Part shown: positions 1 through 12,400 of the stretch, piece by piece
How the letters are laid out: every line of letters starts with the position of its first letter
Numbering within the stretch: the first letter of the stretch is position 1
DNA from: Colius striatus
Taxonomy: Eukaryota; Chordata; Aves; Coliiformes; Coliidae
Length of the DNA stretch: 64,000 nucleotides
Direction: 5' to 3'
Assembly: GCF_028858725.1 (NCBI RefSeq)
Contig: NC_084765.1
Coordinates: 11,177,501-11,241,500, forward strand
Translations under genes and position numbers: made by a program
Notes under the pieces: generated by a model
The model's input: the letters and a program-made list of their open reading frames with translations, nothing else
The model's database searches: none
What the model was told of the DNA's origin: nothing

Positions 1-482
1 AGTTCCTCCCCCCACACGTACAATTCACATGACAGAACTCTGGAAAATGACATAACAACTATTAATGGAAAGCCCCAAGTCTGACAGACAGGCGTGACGA
101 AAGAAACACAAAAACCCCACAAGTAACTGAAAACACTGAGCTCTCCAGTGGCCAAACCATCCACACAGACGGGGTTTTCCTTCACAAGAACGAGAATTGT
201 GAATTCCATCCACACTGCCCTCGTGAGTACAGGGGAGCGGGCTGAGCCAGGAGAGCCACCCCAAGCCTGCCGAGCAGGCCTCAGGGACTGCTGCAGCCAA
301 CACTCAACCAGCAGATATTTGCTTCGGGGGCTGACACGGACACGAGCTCACGTCCTCTGGAGGAGGTCACTACGTGTCTGAGCACCTGAACAGGAAACAG
401 GTGCCTAATTGTACCTCAAGAAGCCCAGCTCAACCACAGAGACTGAGCTTCAAGCTTGAAGGTTAGCAGCTCCCGCTCCCAC
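1..482 (-). other. SWAP70 intron 7 (partial)
   Basis: Starts at the gtggga donor at 482. No repeat, exon or RNA gene is recognised up to the window edge. Confidence 0.85.
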
Positions 483-3400
483 CTTTCGCACGGTCTCCAG
501 TTCCCTCTGCTTGTTCTCGTTGGCCGTCTGCAGCTCTCTCATCTGCCTCTCCAGCTCCTCGTGCTCAGCCAGCAGCCTCTGGCGCAGTGCCTTCCGCTTC
601 TGGCGGGCCTCCTTGTGCGGCGGGGGGCTGCCGGCCCGCAGCAGGTTCACCGTGCTCTGGATGGCTGCAACGAACCGAGCGGAGGGAAACGACAAACTCA
701 CTGCATAGCCTCAGTGAAACAACACCTGTGCTGTGGGAGTCGGTTGGTTTAATGCAGTTTTAAAACCAGAATAAGTGCTGTCAGTGCTCCTAATTCTCAT
801 GAGGCTGTCTGTCACCACAATCCAAAAGTGAAAGGCAGATCCCAAAAGGATCTGCTGTGTGCCATGAGGGTGAGTTCTGGCCATTCCAATGCACGATGGC
901 AATTCCAATGTTGATTTCTAAGAGGCAGGGGGCATACAGGCCACTTGTATGCCTAGCTGCAAAAAGATGCCCAACGCTTCAAGACTTCTTACCTAGATTT
1001 AATTACTCTAACCAAGATGATGTTTTCCAACCTACACCCCCCTTACTTCCCTAGAAACAATCCTAAACCCTTTATTCATACTAATACTCAAGGGAAAACT
1101 TTCCCCCAGAAAGGAAGTAGCTCTCATTCACTTACATGCAATGAGGAAATGGAGCAAAGCTGAGGAGCAGCAGGTGATTTTGGTATTTTCTTCACCTACT
1201 ACAACCATGAAAAAATATGTCCTTTTGGAGCTAAGTAATCACATGTTATACATCAGACTTTGGTGCAATTAAACACATGCTTTAGGTAAAGAGGGAAGTG
1301 CAGATGAAAGTACACAGCTCCAAATACTTAAATGCTGCCCATAGCTCAGTGGCATTGGCAACAGCCTGTTTGCAACGGCTTCTACCTCACTCTGCAAAAG
1401 CTGCAAGTAACTAAAACTCAGCACATACCTGGGAAGGTCTCACTGAAGGAGTACCTTCAGCATGGGAATAGAAAAGGAAGCCTCAATTCCCAGCCTTGTC
1501 GTCAGCTCATCAGAACATATTACCTCAAGCAAAACTAAAAGCCAAGTCAGTATTTTATGATGCTGAAATGGCAAGCTTTCCCTTTCTCCCCAAAAGCAAC
1601 AATTTGCAAAGTATTCCACTTCCCTTCACAGTGCCTGGAAGCAGAGCCAATACAGAAAAAGGAAACATCAGAAATAGCCATCTCTTTTTGGTTATGGCTG
1701 CCTAAATGGAGGCACCTAAATGACAGAAACCGATTTCCCTTATGTGCATCCTTACGCTTTCCAGAGTCTCAGGCTTCTCAAAGATCCTTTCCCTGTGCCC
1801 AAAAGAGACATCAAAAACCACCAGCCCAAGAATTTCAAATTTGCTTAAGGGACAGCTGTAAGACTTTCACATAACTAAGATGTCTGAAATCTCACCTTGA
1901 ATCCACTCCTGCTTCTTCTTTTTGTCAGAGGCACTGATCTCAAAACTTTTATCCAGACACTTTATGAGAAAAAGGCATTTCTTTCCATCTTTGTCAGGTA
2001 AGGCCTAGAATCAGTAACAAAGAATTAGCCTGGCAACACTGATCTAAGTTACATTGTCAAGCCCTACACATGCAGTTACCCCTTACAGAGCTAGAAATAC
2101 AACTACTAAGAACCTTTATAAAAGGAGTGGTTATAAACAGCTTTTATATCTAGTAAAAAAAAATACCATTAACAAAAGATAGCAGGAGTCCATCCTGCTT
2201 AATTCTCTAGAGATATTCACAGCTTTGAGTGCATTTGGTTTCTTTTTTACCTCTACACAACAGTTGCCATCCAGTATGATGTCTCCTTTCTTGTCCTTTA
2301 AATCTTCACTGACGTAGTAGGAAATAATATTGGGTTTTAGCACAAACCATCGTTCTGTCCAGTTTTTCCTTTTGTGACCTTTTTTCAACATGTAGCCCTA
2401 TAAAAAGCAACAGATCAGCTGAAATGCCCAGTCTCTGATGAACCGCCTGCTCTTTTGGTTATGTAGCTTGAAGGCCCAAGAGAGCACATAGAGAATTTAG
2501 TTCAGGGCCCTAAATACCTCACCTCCACATCTCCATTCCTCTTACCAGCATGCTGCTAATCGTTTACCCCACTGTAAATCTTGCCTGTTATGAGACATTC
2601 CCAGTGACAAAATAGAAGCCCCTCTGTCCAGGGAGTGGCTCCTGAAGCAGCAGTGAAGCAGCGATCCCATATAGGAAACCACAATGAGTATGTTAGAGAA
2701 ACTGGTAACAGAACTCCATACTCCTGGAATGTTTCTTGGAACACTGGTGATGCCTGGATTTTCCCTTACAGGAACAGAGTTGTATTGTGATTTAAACAAT
2801 GCCAAGATTTTACCCACAGTATCTTATTTTTCTTGAAAGGTGATCCACTCAACTTTCTATATGAGAAAAACACTTCTAAGCCTTAACAAAACCATCTGAA
2901 AAGAAGGAAGAGAAGCCCATACTTTGCCACTGAGCTAATTTGTCACAAATAAAAGAAGAAAAACTATAATCTTCTGCAATGACAATAAATAGGGCTGGTA
3001 TCATCATCAAAATTATCCAAGTTTGCCCCTGTCGAATATTAACGTATCTAAAACATCAGCAGCAATACGAAGCGTGGTGATACCAGTAACCCTGTTATGT
3101 ATTATCCACCGTGCCTATGGCAATTCCAGACCCACCTCACAAAAAACAGGGTGCACAGGGAATGATCTAATAATTGGTCATTCTTTCAGGTGTTCTACTG
3201 GTCTTATGGGCACTGCTGAGACCCAGATAGTTTTTAATCTAGAGTTTCTAGTATTTCAGCTCTACTTGCCATTTCCAAAACCATATTCCCCAATTCATTA
3301 CATACTTTTGCCTGACTCTTCACTTCAAAAAAGTCACATCACGATGAAATTGAAACACCTACATCAATAAAGCTATCAACAAGTGATACAGCACTGTATT

Positions 3401-6400
3401 CAAAATGCTCCAGATTAAGAGGATCAAAAAGTTGGAAAGGAAACCAAGGAACATTCTTCTGTTATGCCTTTTAGCTATAGCAAATTTGGATACAAGCAAA
3501 CAATAAATGTGCTGTGTCATTTTTAAGTCAAAAGCATCTTTCTGTACAGGTTTGAAGGGGAGGGAGGAATCAGGAGAGTTGGAGCTCTTTTATGTTAAAA
3601 CAACAAAACAAACAAAAAAGAAATAACTTCCCTACACACAGAGCTCATCTGTGCTTGGCTTTTCCAGCCAGCTAAACGTGGCCAGAGCCAGGGCCGTGCC
3701 TATTCCCCCGTGCTCTCCCACCTCCTTGCTCCAAAACAGGAATGCACAGAGAAACAGCTTTGTGTGCCGCCTCTGCACTCGAGCCTGACATCTGGGTGGT
3801 CGCAAAGGCGTGTGAAGGGCTCCTGCAGCTTCACTCTTTCATGCCTGGCACAGTCTAAGTCATAAATAATCAGGTGCTTTTTTCCCTTCCTGACATAATA
3901 AATTTGCTTTCAAACACAAATCAGACTGATACTTTCCCCTCAAATTTCTGCAAAATATTTATCTATTGCTTCTGTGCCTCAGCTGCTGACAGCTCATGGG
4001 GATCTTTCCACATGAACTATCACATGAAGGACATGTCTTTCAGAAACCTAAATATCACAAATTTAATCATCACTGCTACCCTCCATAAGTCTTGGAGATC
4101 CAGGGTAAGTGTACAATAAAAAGAGCAGTCAAGTATAAGATTTGACTACAATACAGTATGACAATAATTCAAACTTTGAAGTAATCGCACTCTGCAATAA
4201 ATAGGACAAAAAACTTCTGTGACTCAAGAAGGTATCACAGTACAAGCTGTGACCGAATCGGGCATCTGTAAGTCACAGGAGGAATTCTGTTTTCCCTTAG
4301 GCCAGTGATTGTCCAGGAAGCGCTGGGCCAAATCTTGACACAAACTATTTTTAAGTGTCAAGGATCCATTCAAAGACACCCAGACATCCTTTAGAAAAAG
4401 GCCCAGCCACCAAGAGAGGAAAGAAAGGAGACAGAAAAAAGAAAAACCAGGGGGAAGAAGACACAATGCAGTATCAAAACTGAAAAGAAATCCAATTTCC
4501 TCACGAGTTTCAAATGGGAGGACTGACCTGACACTGGTTATTTTATTTTTATGGTATTAAACAGCACAATGACTTCATTTTGCCCTCAACTGACTTTGTG
4601 TGTATGTGTGTATGTTTCCAGCCCTCACCTCCAATAGGCAACCAGCAGTTAACGAAAATAGACTTTTGCATTGTTCTGTGGATATTCCAAAAGAATTTCC
4701 TGTGCCGAGACCTCTGATGATTTCTTCAGAACAGCTTAGGAAAGCCTGCCAAAAAAGTCTTTGTTTCTCCCCTCATCAAGAAGCCACGAAATCAAAGATG
4801 AAAAAAATTGTCTGTCAGGTAGAAGTAAATTTTAACCAGCTCTCTAGGTAAGCTCTGCTGCGAACCCTCAGGTCCCTGTGCTATTTTATACTTTCCGTGA
4901 AGCAAACACAGTTTTTAAAAGCTCTTCCTACAACCATAATCCAACCACTGCAAGTCTGAAGAAACTGAAGGGTAACAGAAGTTTGCTGAGAATGTAAGGG
5001 CCAGCCTTGTGTTTGAGTATGGGCAGGCAAGCTGTCAATTATCTAGCCTGCCAAGGAGAAAAAGAGGGGAGAGAGCTCCTCTACACCTTTTTGCTCAGTT
5101 GAAGTAGGGGCAACTTAGAAGCAGCCCCTTCAGTTGGAGCAATACGTTTGTCCAGACCCCCTTGTTTGAATACAGAGGTTGTCATCAGCACGACTTATAC
5201 TTGTCACATGTAACTTCAACTACAAAAAAGGACTTGCAAAGACTGAAAGTTGTCAGCAGCTTAAGAACTGACAGCATGTTGCAGCTACTCTGACAGCTAA
5301 GCAGCAGTGGATACCAGTATAAAAAAGGCTGTATTTCAACTCAGATCACACTTCTTTTACTTTTTAAAAACAACTCTCCAACAAGCAACTCGTTCACAAT
5401 ACTGCAACAATTACAACAATACGAAAAGCTGCACAAATTCTCTGTTATAAAAATAAGCTTGCATTAAAAACCCCTTGTAAGTAATTTACTTACCTCTGCC
5501 CCTGCTCATTATTCATCAAGTAAAGAAATTTCAGGAAAAGCTGAGCATTTTCTACTGATGCAATAAATTATTCTACTTTAAAACATCAGTCCTCTGTGGT
5601 TCTTACCTGTTTGAGTACATCTAAAATGAGCTCATTAAAGACTTCATTGATTGCCATGGACACCGTCTGCCGGTCCATCCCTTTACTGAACTGCCCACTT
5701 CCGATGAGATCAATCAGCTCCCACGCAGAAAGACCTTCTCGACTGGTGTTGAGGGCAATCTTGTAGTGGTCAAACTGCTCTTGCTGCCAGCCTGCTCCCA
5801 TTGCTTCCGTGAGCTTTTTAAGTAAATATTCAATCTGTACAGATATGTAAGCAGAAATTAATCATTTGCAGCAGACATGGAAATCAAGTGTTTCCAAGCT
5901 GTAAACTAAACTTCTCTAGAGATTACCATTACAGCTTAGATTCCTACATTCACATGTAGGCCCCTAAATGTGGGTGCTTTAACTAGCACAGATTTTAGAC
6001 TCCTGTCTCTGTTGAACTTTTGACTGCCAAGCTCATCTCACAGCTACTGTCTTCACAGTAAAGAAACAAAGGATTGAACCTGACAGTTTCCTTTTAATTT
6101 TTCATATTCCTACAGGACACATGGGACCTGCCCTGCAATAGCTTCGAAATCGTGATGACTCAAGTGTGAGAGAGTAAGAAGTTTCAAAAACTATTCTTGT
6201 AAGATAAAAGCAAACAAATTAGAAGAAAAATAAACATAAGTGGCAGTTTGGACGAAAAGTGAAATGAAAAACTACCAAGGTACAATTACACATCTTAGTC
6301 TTCACCTGATCCAGCTCTCGAACACTCCATAACTGGACACAATCTTGGCAGATGTATCAACAGAAAGAAAAGAAGAAATTTTTTAGAGCTGCTTTTACTG

Positions 6401-9400
6401 TTTCCAAAACAACTCTCCCTTTCCTTTCATCATTCATCATTCTGCAAGCACTACCACACACAGGGTAGTAACAATAACAAATAACATTAATCAAAACAAA
6501 CACAAGAATGAAAAAGAGAGAAAGAAGGCTGGGTTTCTTCTTTTGTCTGGGTTTTTTTTTTTCTTAATGGTTTTTAACTCATGACATTTGAGCATGTAAA
6601 ATGCTTTTATGGGCTCTTTAAACAAAATAATTAGTCAGAGCCTTCCTACAAACACCTCTAACACAACAAAGCAAAAGCCACACTTCTAAGTTCCTGTAAC
6701 TGAAGTCACAGGACACCAACTACAGGATTTAGCCCAGTTTTGAAGACAGATCAAGCAAATGTAGCCTTCTGTTATTTCAGGTAACGGCTCACTGTTTCCT
6801 CACCAGCTTTGCTGGGAACCCAGAAGGTGTCAAGGCAGACCCAGTACAAACCCCTGTGCCCAGAAGCCCCGAGAGAGCGTGCTCGGGAAACTACCACCAC
6901 AGCAGCCTCCCACAGCAGCCTGCTGCCTAGACAGGGCAGCACCAGCTCCCTGAAGGGCTGGCCTTTCTCTCCAGCCATCCCTAGGCCAGCAAAAAAAACA
7001 TTTCATGGCAGGCTGGCCCTCAAAGTTGCAGGCCAGGGTTCCTCACGGCTGCTCCACTTCTCTACAGGCAGGAGGCGATTGCACGCTGCCTGCTGGAGGA
7101 GGGGAGCGAAACCACAATCCTTTCAGGTTCTCTCTGGGCACCGGGAAGTGACACATATTTCCTGAAGTACTGCTTTTCCGAAGGTTAATACTTCAGGACA
7201 GTCTGCTCCACTTTCAGTTCACCTATTTTAGGTGTGGCTGTGGTCACACTAAGCGACTCAGGAGACATCAAGTCAAACATTACTAAGGTTTATGGCATGA
7301 ACATGACTCATGGAAAAGTGGTAGAAACCAAATGTTTTCCAGGACTTTGATGGTTTTTCTAATCACCAATGCTAGTTCACCTCTGCTCCTCAGCATTGCT
7401 TCAAAATACATTGTAATTTCTCCTACAGCTAAGAAAAACCCCAGCTGAGAGAGCTGGCGGATGTGTCACCACAGATAACTTTCAGCTACAGCTCAGGGTC
7501 CCTTTTCAGCTGGTCTAATAGACTTTTGAGCATCCAGCAGTCTCTGCATAAGGGATTTGGGAGCAGAAAGAAATAAAGATGTGGTTTTTCCCCTGCACAT
7601 TTCACCACAAGGACTCCCAGGCCCCAAGGTTTTGATGCAGCTGTTGCTTCTCTCTAGCAACTCGTGCAGGCAAATCCCTTCCTTTCCCTCACATCCACCA
7701 AGAAACACACAAGGATGTACCAGAATACAATCATCTGGCAAAACAGTAAATGCACAAATTCACCCTAGAGACAGGTGGGCTTTTCTTACTACTTCAGATG
7801 AGAAATTGTTCTTATTTTAGTTTCACAGCCCCTACTCTAATAGCACATGGATTAAAGCTACAGTGAAATGGAGAAGCTACTGAAAGTAACTATGTGGTCT
7901 AGAGGAAAGTTCCTGCTCCACCGAATGAGCAGGAAATGCACATCCCTCTGAAATGTAACACAGTCCTCCTCCTCCAGGCAGGCTAGCAAGGCACAGAACA
8001 CACTTCCAGGGTGGGAACAGATGTTTTTGAGAGCATTGCTTCCCGCTCCAGCTTCATCTAGTAAGGCACTGAAGTATTTTTAGGTCCTCATGCAATCCTT
8101 ATTAGCAAAGATACAATTTGAACGGAGGTGTCTGCAAAAGTGACATTTGAATGGCAGACAAGTGCAACCTCCACAGGGTACGAGGCTGGTGACAATCGGC
8201 AAAGAGAGCTTTCAGCCCCATGCCATGCCCACGTGGGTGAAGCTGCGCCACGCTCAGCGCTCCTCGCGCTCCGGCCCTTCACGGGGACGCAGCACAGAAC
8301 GCCACCGTGCAGTGGTTCCATGCGCAGCTCCGCCACGCTCGCTTGCCATCACACGGTAGCAGGGAATTTTAGTGTGCCCTGCCAAGCAGCCAACACATAC
8401 CTTTCATTAGATTTCTGTAAAATTCAGAAGCTAATTCCTTTAAAAACCTTTGAAGTATATTTTGCTGATCTTCACTCTCCAAAATCCATAAGGTAAAAAA
8501 ACTGTTCCAAAGCTCCTGCGCATCAACTGCCATAAATCCTCAGCATTCAGTTAAAGGCAGGAAGCAGCTTACTTCCTACTCCTGACAAGCTTTATAGAAA
8601 AAAACCACACCACCAAATAAAGCCCTTCACAGCGTGCAAGAACAGTAGCACTGTGAATTTGTTTCAAAACAAACCTCCTAAAGCCTGAATTTGATGAGCT
8701 GAAATGAGCTCCGGCATCAATGCAGGAGTAACTTTTTGACCCGTGTTCAAAACACACTCTGCTGCTCAGTTCAGTCCCTCTGAGCAGCGTCAGTTCTGAG
8801 ACATAGTCCTGTATTTCAGCTGAAAGGAAAGCTGAAATAACTGAGGCTTAATTAGGTTGAAAATGTACCTGTCAAAGTGCTAGACAGTAATTAAATTTAA
8901 AAAATCATGAAAACTTAATGAACATTAACTTTAAAATGTACTGTTCCAAGGTTTCACAATCTACTACACTGCCTGAGGCAAGTAGCTCTCAAATTCCATT
9001 GGCTAATTATCTCAAAGTACCAGCACTCACTTGCAGACAAAGGGACACACACAAAAAATGTACCTCAATAGATTTTTTTCACTTTTTTGCTTAAGCTTTA
9101 CGAACAAAATGTGTATCAAACTAGTGGTCCAGAAAAGAAGCAAAGTAAAACTCTTGGCTAGTACACATTATGATGTAATGCACTACCAAGAAGGCAACAT
9201 ATCCTTTCCTTTAATGTCCCCGTTTTACCTTATTTTGATTGTTAGAACACATTTACATATGTGAGTCTGCTAACCCCACCATCTTAGAGTCACTAACATG
9301 AGCAGAAATATCCTAGAATCCCATTCAAGTACATAGAATATCTCATTATTTTAAAATACATGAACTTTTCTTAGCTGAAAGAAAAGATTTGTGCATATTA

Positions 9401-12400
9401 CAGTTTAATTTCTACAAAATAAACCATAACAAAACAATCTGTCTTGCATTCAAGATAAGGGCATAGCTGACCATGAAAAAATGTTATCAAACGTATCTGC
9501 CCAATGCTAACAGCAAGTGTTGTAGTGGGGCATAAATATGTAACAGTGTGAGGTAAATATGAAGGACTAAGCTGGATCAGCGTGGAAGCAAATAAGAGAC
9601 CATTCATTATGTGCTCGAATGAGGAACTCTCAGAGCAAATGACATTTCCCCTCCTCCACAAAGAGACATGTCAACTCAGCAAATAACTGACAAATTAAGT
9701 CTACTGGCTCAAGCATAAGCTTGTGGTTAAAAAAGAGAGTGCTGAAAGCAAACGTGAAGCAACGTTTGCTGCCGTTCTGACTGGACCTTACTTTTGGATA
9801 CAGCTGTAAAAACCCCGGGGGTGCTAATGCTACCTACGCCCGTACAGACCAACTGGCCTCACACTCGAAAAACAGCTTCCATCTCAAATCAACAGAAATT
9901 TTTCATCCAGAATTTTGTCTCTTTAACATGAGCTATGCAGCCTGTTTGGTATCCACTTTCAAGAGGGCACTTTCCTTCTCCATGTTTCAGTACCTGTTTG
10001 TTTTTCTTTTCCAGATATTCCTGGCACTGTCCTCCCTGGGGAAAGAAGTATCATACATGTTTCATATATTTTTCTGATGCACAAGTGGGCCTCTTAGAAG
10101 ATGAAAAATAACGTCCAGGAGGCCTTCATGCCCAGCAGAGCATGGCAGACAAGGCTATTCTGGTTCATACTATTCAAATAAGGTTTGTGGTGCTAACAGA
10201 GCAGGCGTAAAAAGTCTACTTGTACAAAATTCTGTGGAAGCATACATTACTGGGCAAGAGATATGAAAGCAATCGTAACCCCTTCACACTCTAAATCTTT
10301 CTTTCCATCCCATCAGAACATCACATTTAAGTCAAATATTTATTTTTTCCTTTCCATCAACAAAACTATGTTCGTTATCCAGTGTAAGCCATTCTCTTCC
10401 ATCTTTTTTAACACTAAATTAGCTTTAAGCAGTGTAATAAAGGTCAACTCAAAAAACTATAACACTTATACAACCTGCAGCATAATCTGGAAACTAACTT
10501 ATTTTTTGCAGCATTGAAGCAAAAGAATAGTGTTACAACAAGAACTGATGCAAATCATGACCAAACATCCAACCATTCTCATCGACTTTTAGAGATCATG
10601 GGTCAGTTAAAACTCACACAAGCAGCTTTCATCCTAATTATAGCAGTTTTGATTTCATATTCAAATGGCTAAGGTCCAGCTCCCAGTATTTCATTCACTG
10701 TATCAGTTTCCGATACTAAAAGGCAGAATAAGGAAGCAAACACGGCCACAAAAAAACTTTTTCTGAAAAAATAATGCCTCCAGAAGAATCACCACTGGAC
10801 AGCTTCAGACTTTCACCTCCTGAGTCTAAAAAACCACCACCTCATTTTCAAATACACAGAAAGCCACACAAGGTTTGGATCCTCTTTGTCCTAACAACAT
10901 CACATAGTAATATAGTTGAAGGCTATAGAACAAGTGAAAAATCATAGAATCATAGAATGGTAGGGGTTGGAAAGGACCCTTTACAGATCATCTAGTCCAA
11001 TCCCCCTGCAGAAGCACAGTCTCCTAGATCAGGTGACCCAGGAAACTACAGGCCGCTCAGCCTCACCTCCATCCCTGGAAAAGTGATGGAACAACTCATC
11101 CTGAATGTTATCACTGAACATATGAAGGATAAGATGGTTATCAGGGGGAGTCAACACGGCTTCACCAAGGGGAAATCCTGTTTGACCAACCTGATGCCTT
11201 CTATAAGTGCATAACCAGCTGGCTAGATGAGGGGAGAGCAGCAGATGTCATCTACCTTGACTTCAGCGAGGCTTCTGACACTGTCTCCCACAACATCCTC
11301 ATCAGAAAGCTCAGGCAGTGTGGCTTGGATGAGTGGACAGTGAGGTGGATGGAGAGCTGGCTGAATGACAGAGCCCAGAGGGTGGTGATCAATGGCACAG
11401 AATTGAGTTGGAGGCCTGTGGCCAGTGGAGTACCACAGGGATCAGTGCTGGAGCCAATCTTGTTCAACATCTTCATCAATGACCTGGATGAGGGGACAGA
11501 GTGTACCCTCAGCAAGTTCCCTGATGACACCAAACTGGGAGGACTGGCTGATTCCCCAGAGGCTGTGCTGCCATTCAGCAGGATCTCGACTGGCTTGAGA
11601 GTTGGGCAGAGAGGAACCTCATGAGGTTCAACAAGGACAAGTGTAGAGTCCTGCATCTGGGAAGGAACAACCCCATGCACCAGTACAGGCTGGGGGTAGA
11701 ACTGCTGAAGAGCAGCTCTGCAGAGAGAGACCTGGGAGTCCTGATTGATAATAAGCTAAATATGAGCCAGCAATGTGTCCTCATGTCCAAGAAGGCCAAT
11801 GGCATCCTGGGATGCATCAAGAAGAGTGTGGCCAGCAGGTCGAGGGAGGTTCTTCTCCCCCTCTACTCTGCCCTGGTGAGGCCTCATCTGGAGTCCTGTG
11901 TCCAGTTCTGGGCTCCTCAGCTCAAGAGGGACAGGGAAGTGCTGGAGAGAGTCCAGCGCAGGGCCACCAAGATGATCAGGGGACTGGAATGACCACACAA
12001 ATCTTCTTTCCTCAAGAAGCCAGGTTTAAAAAGCATTGAGAGCAAACATATTTGGCATACTTAAAACAAGTGATGTGAACTCTAGATTACAACATACAAG
12101 AAGTGTGTAGCTTGCAGTGTACAATCCACAAGTTTCACAACTAAGGATGGCCCAAAGGCTGCAGTCATATGTCCAGAAGTATGAAATGGAAAGTGTGTGG
12201 AAACCTTTTTATAAAACAGAGAATGCCTGTTCAAACAATACCAAGGCACTCAAGTGAGCCTGTAACAACTACAAGGCAAGTTGTAAGGAAAGCTCACAAC
12301 AGACTAGAAATATTTCTCCTCTTACAGCTACAGCAATTCTGATGTTGGCCAATAATTGTATTAATTCTGAAAGTTGTCCATCAGGTCTAATTTAATCTAG

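Noticed and set aside
11325-11992. Two long plus-strand ORFs as a possible host gene
   Set aside because: They are CR1 reverse transcriptase pieces broken by frameshifts.
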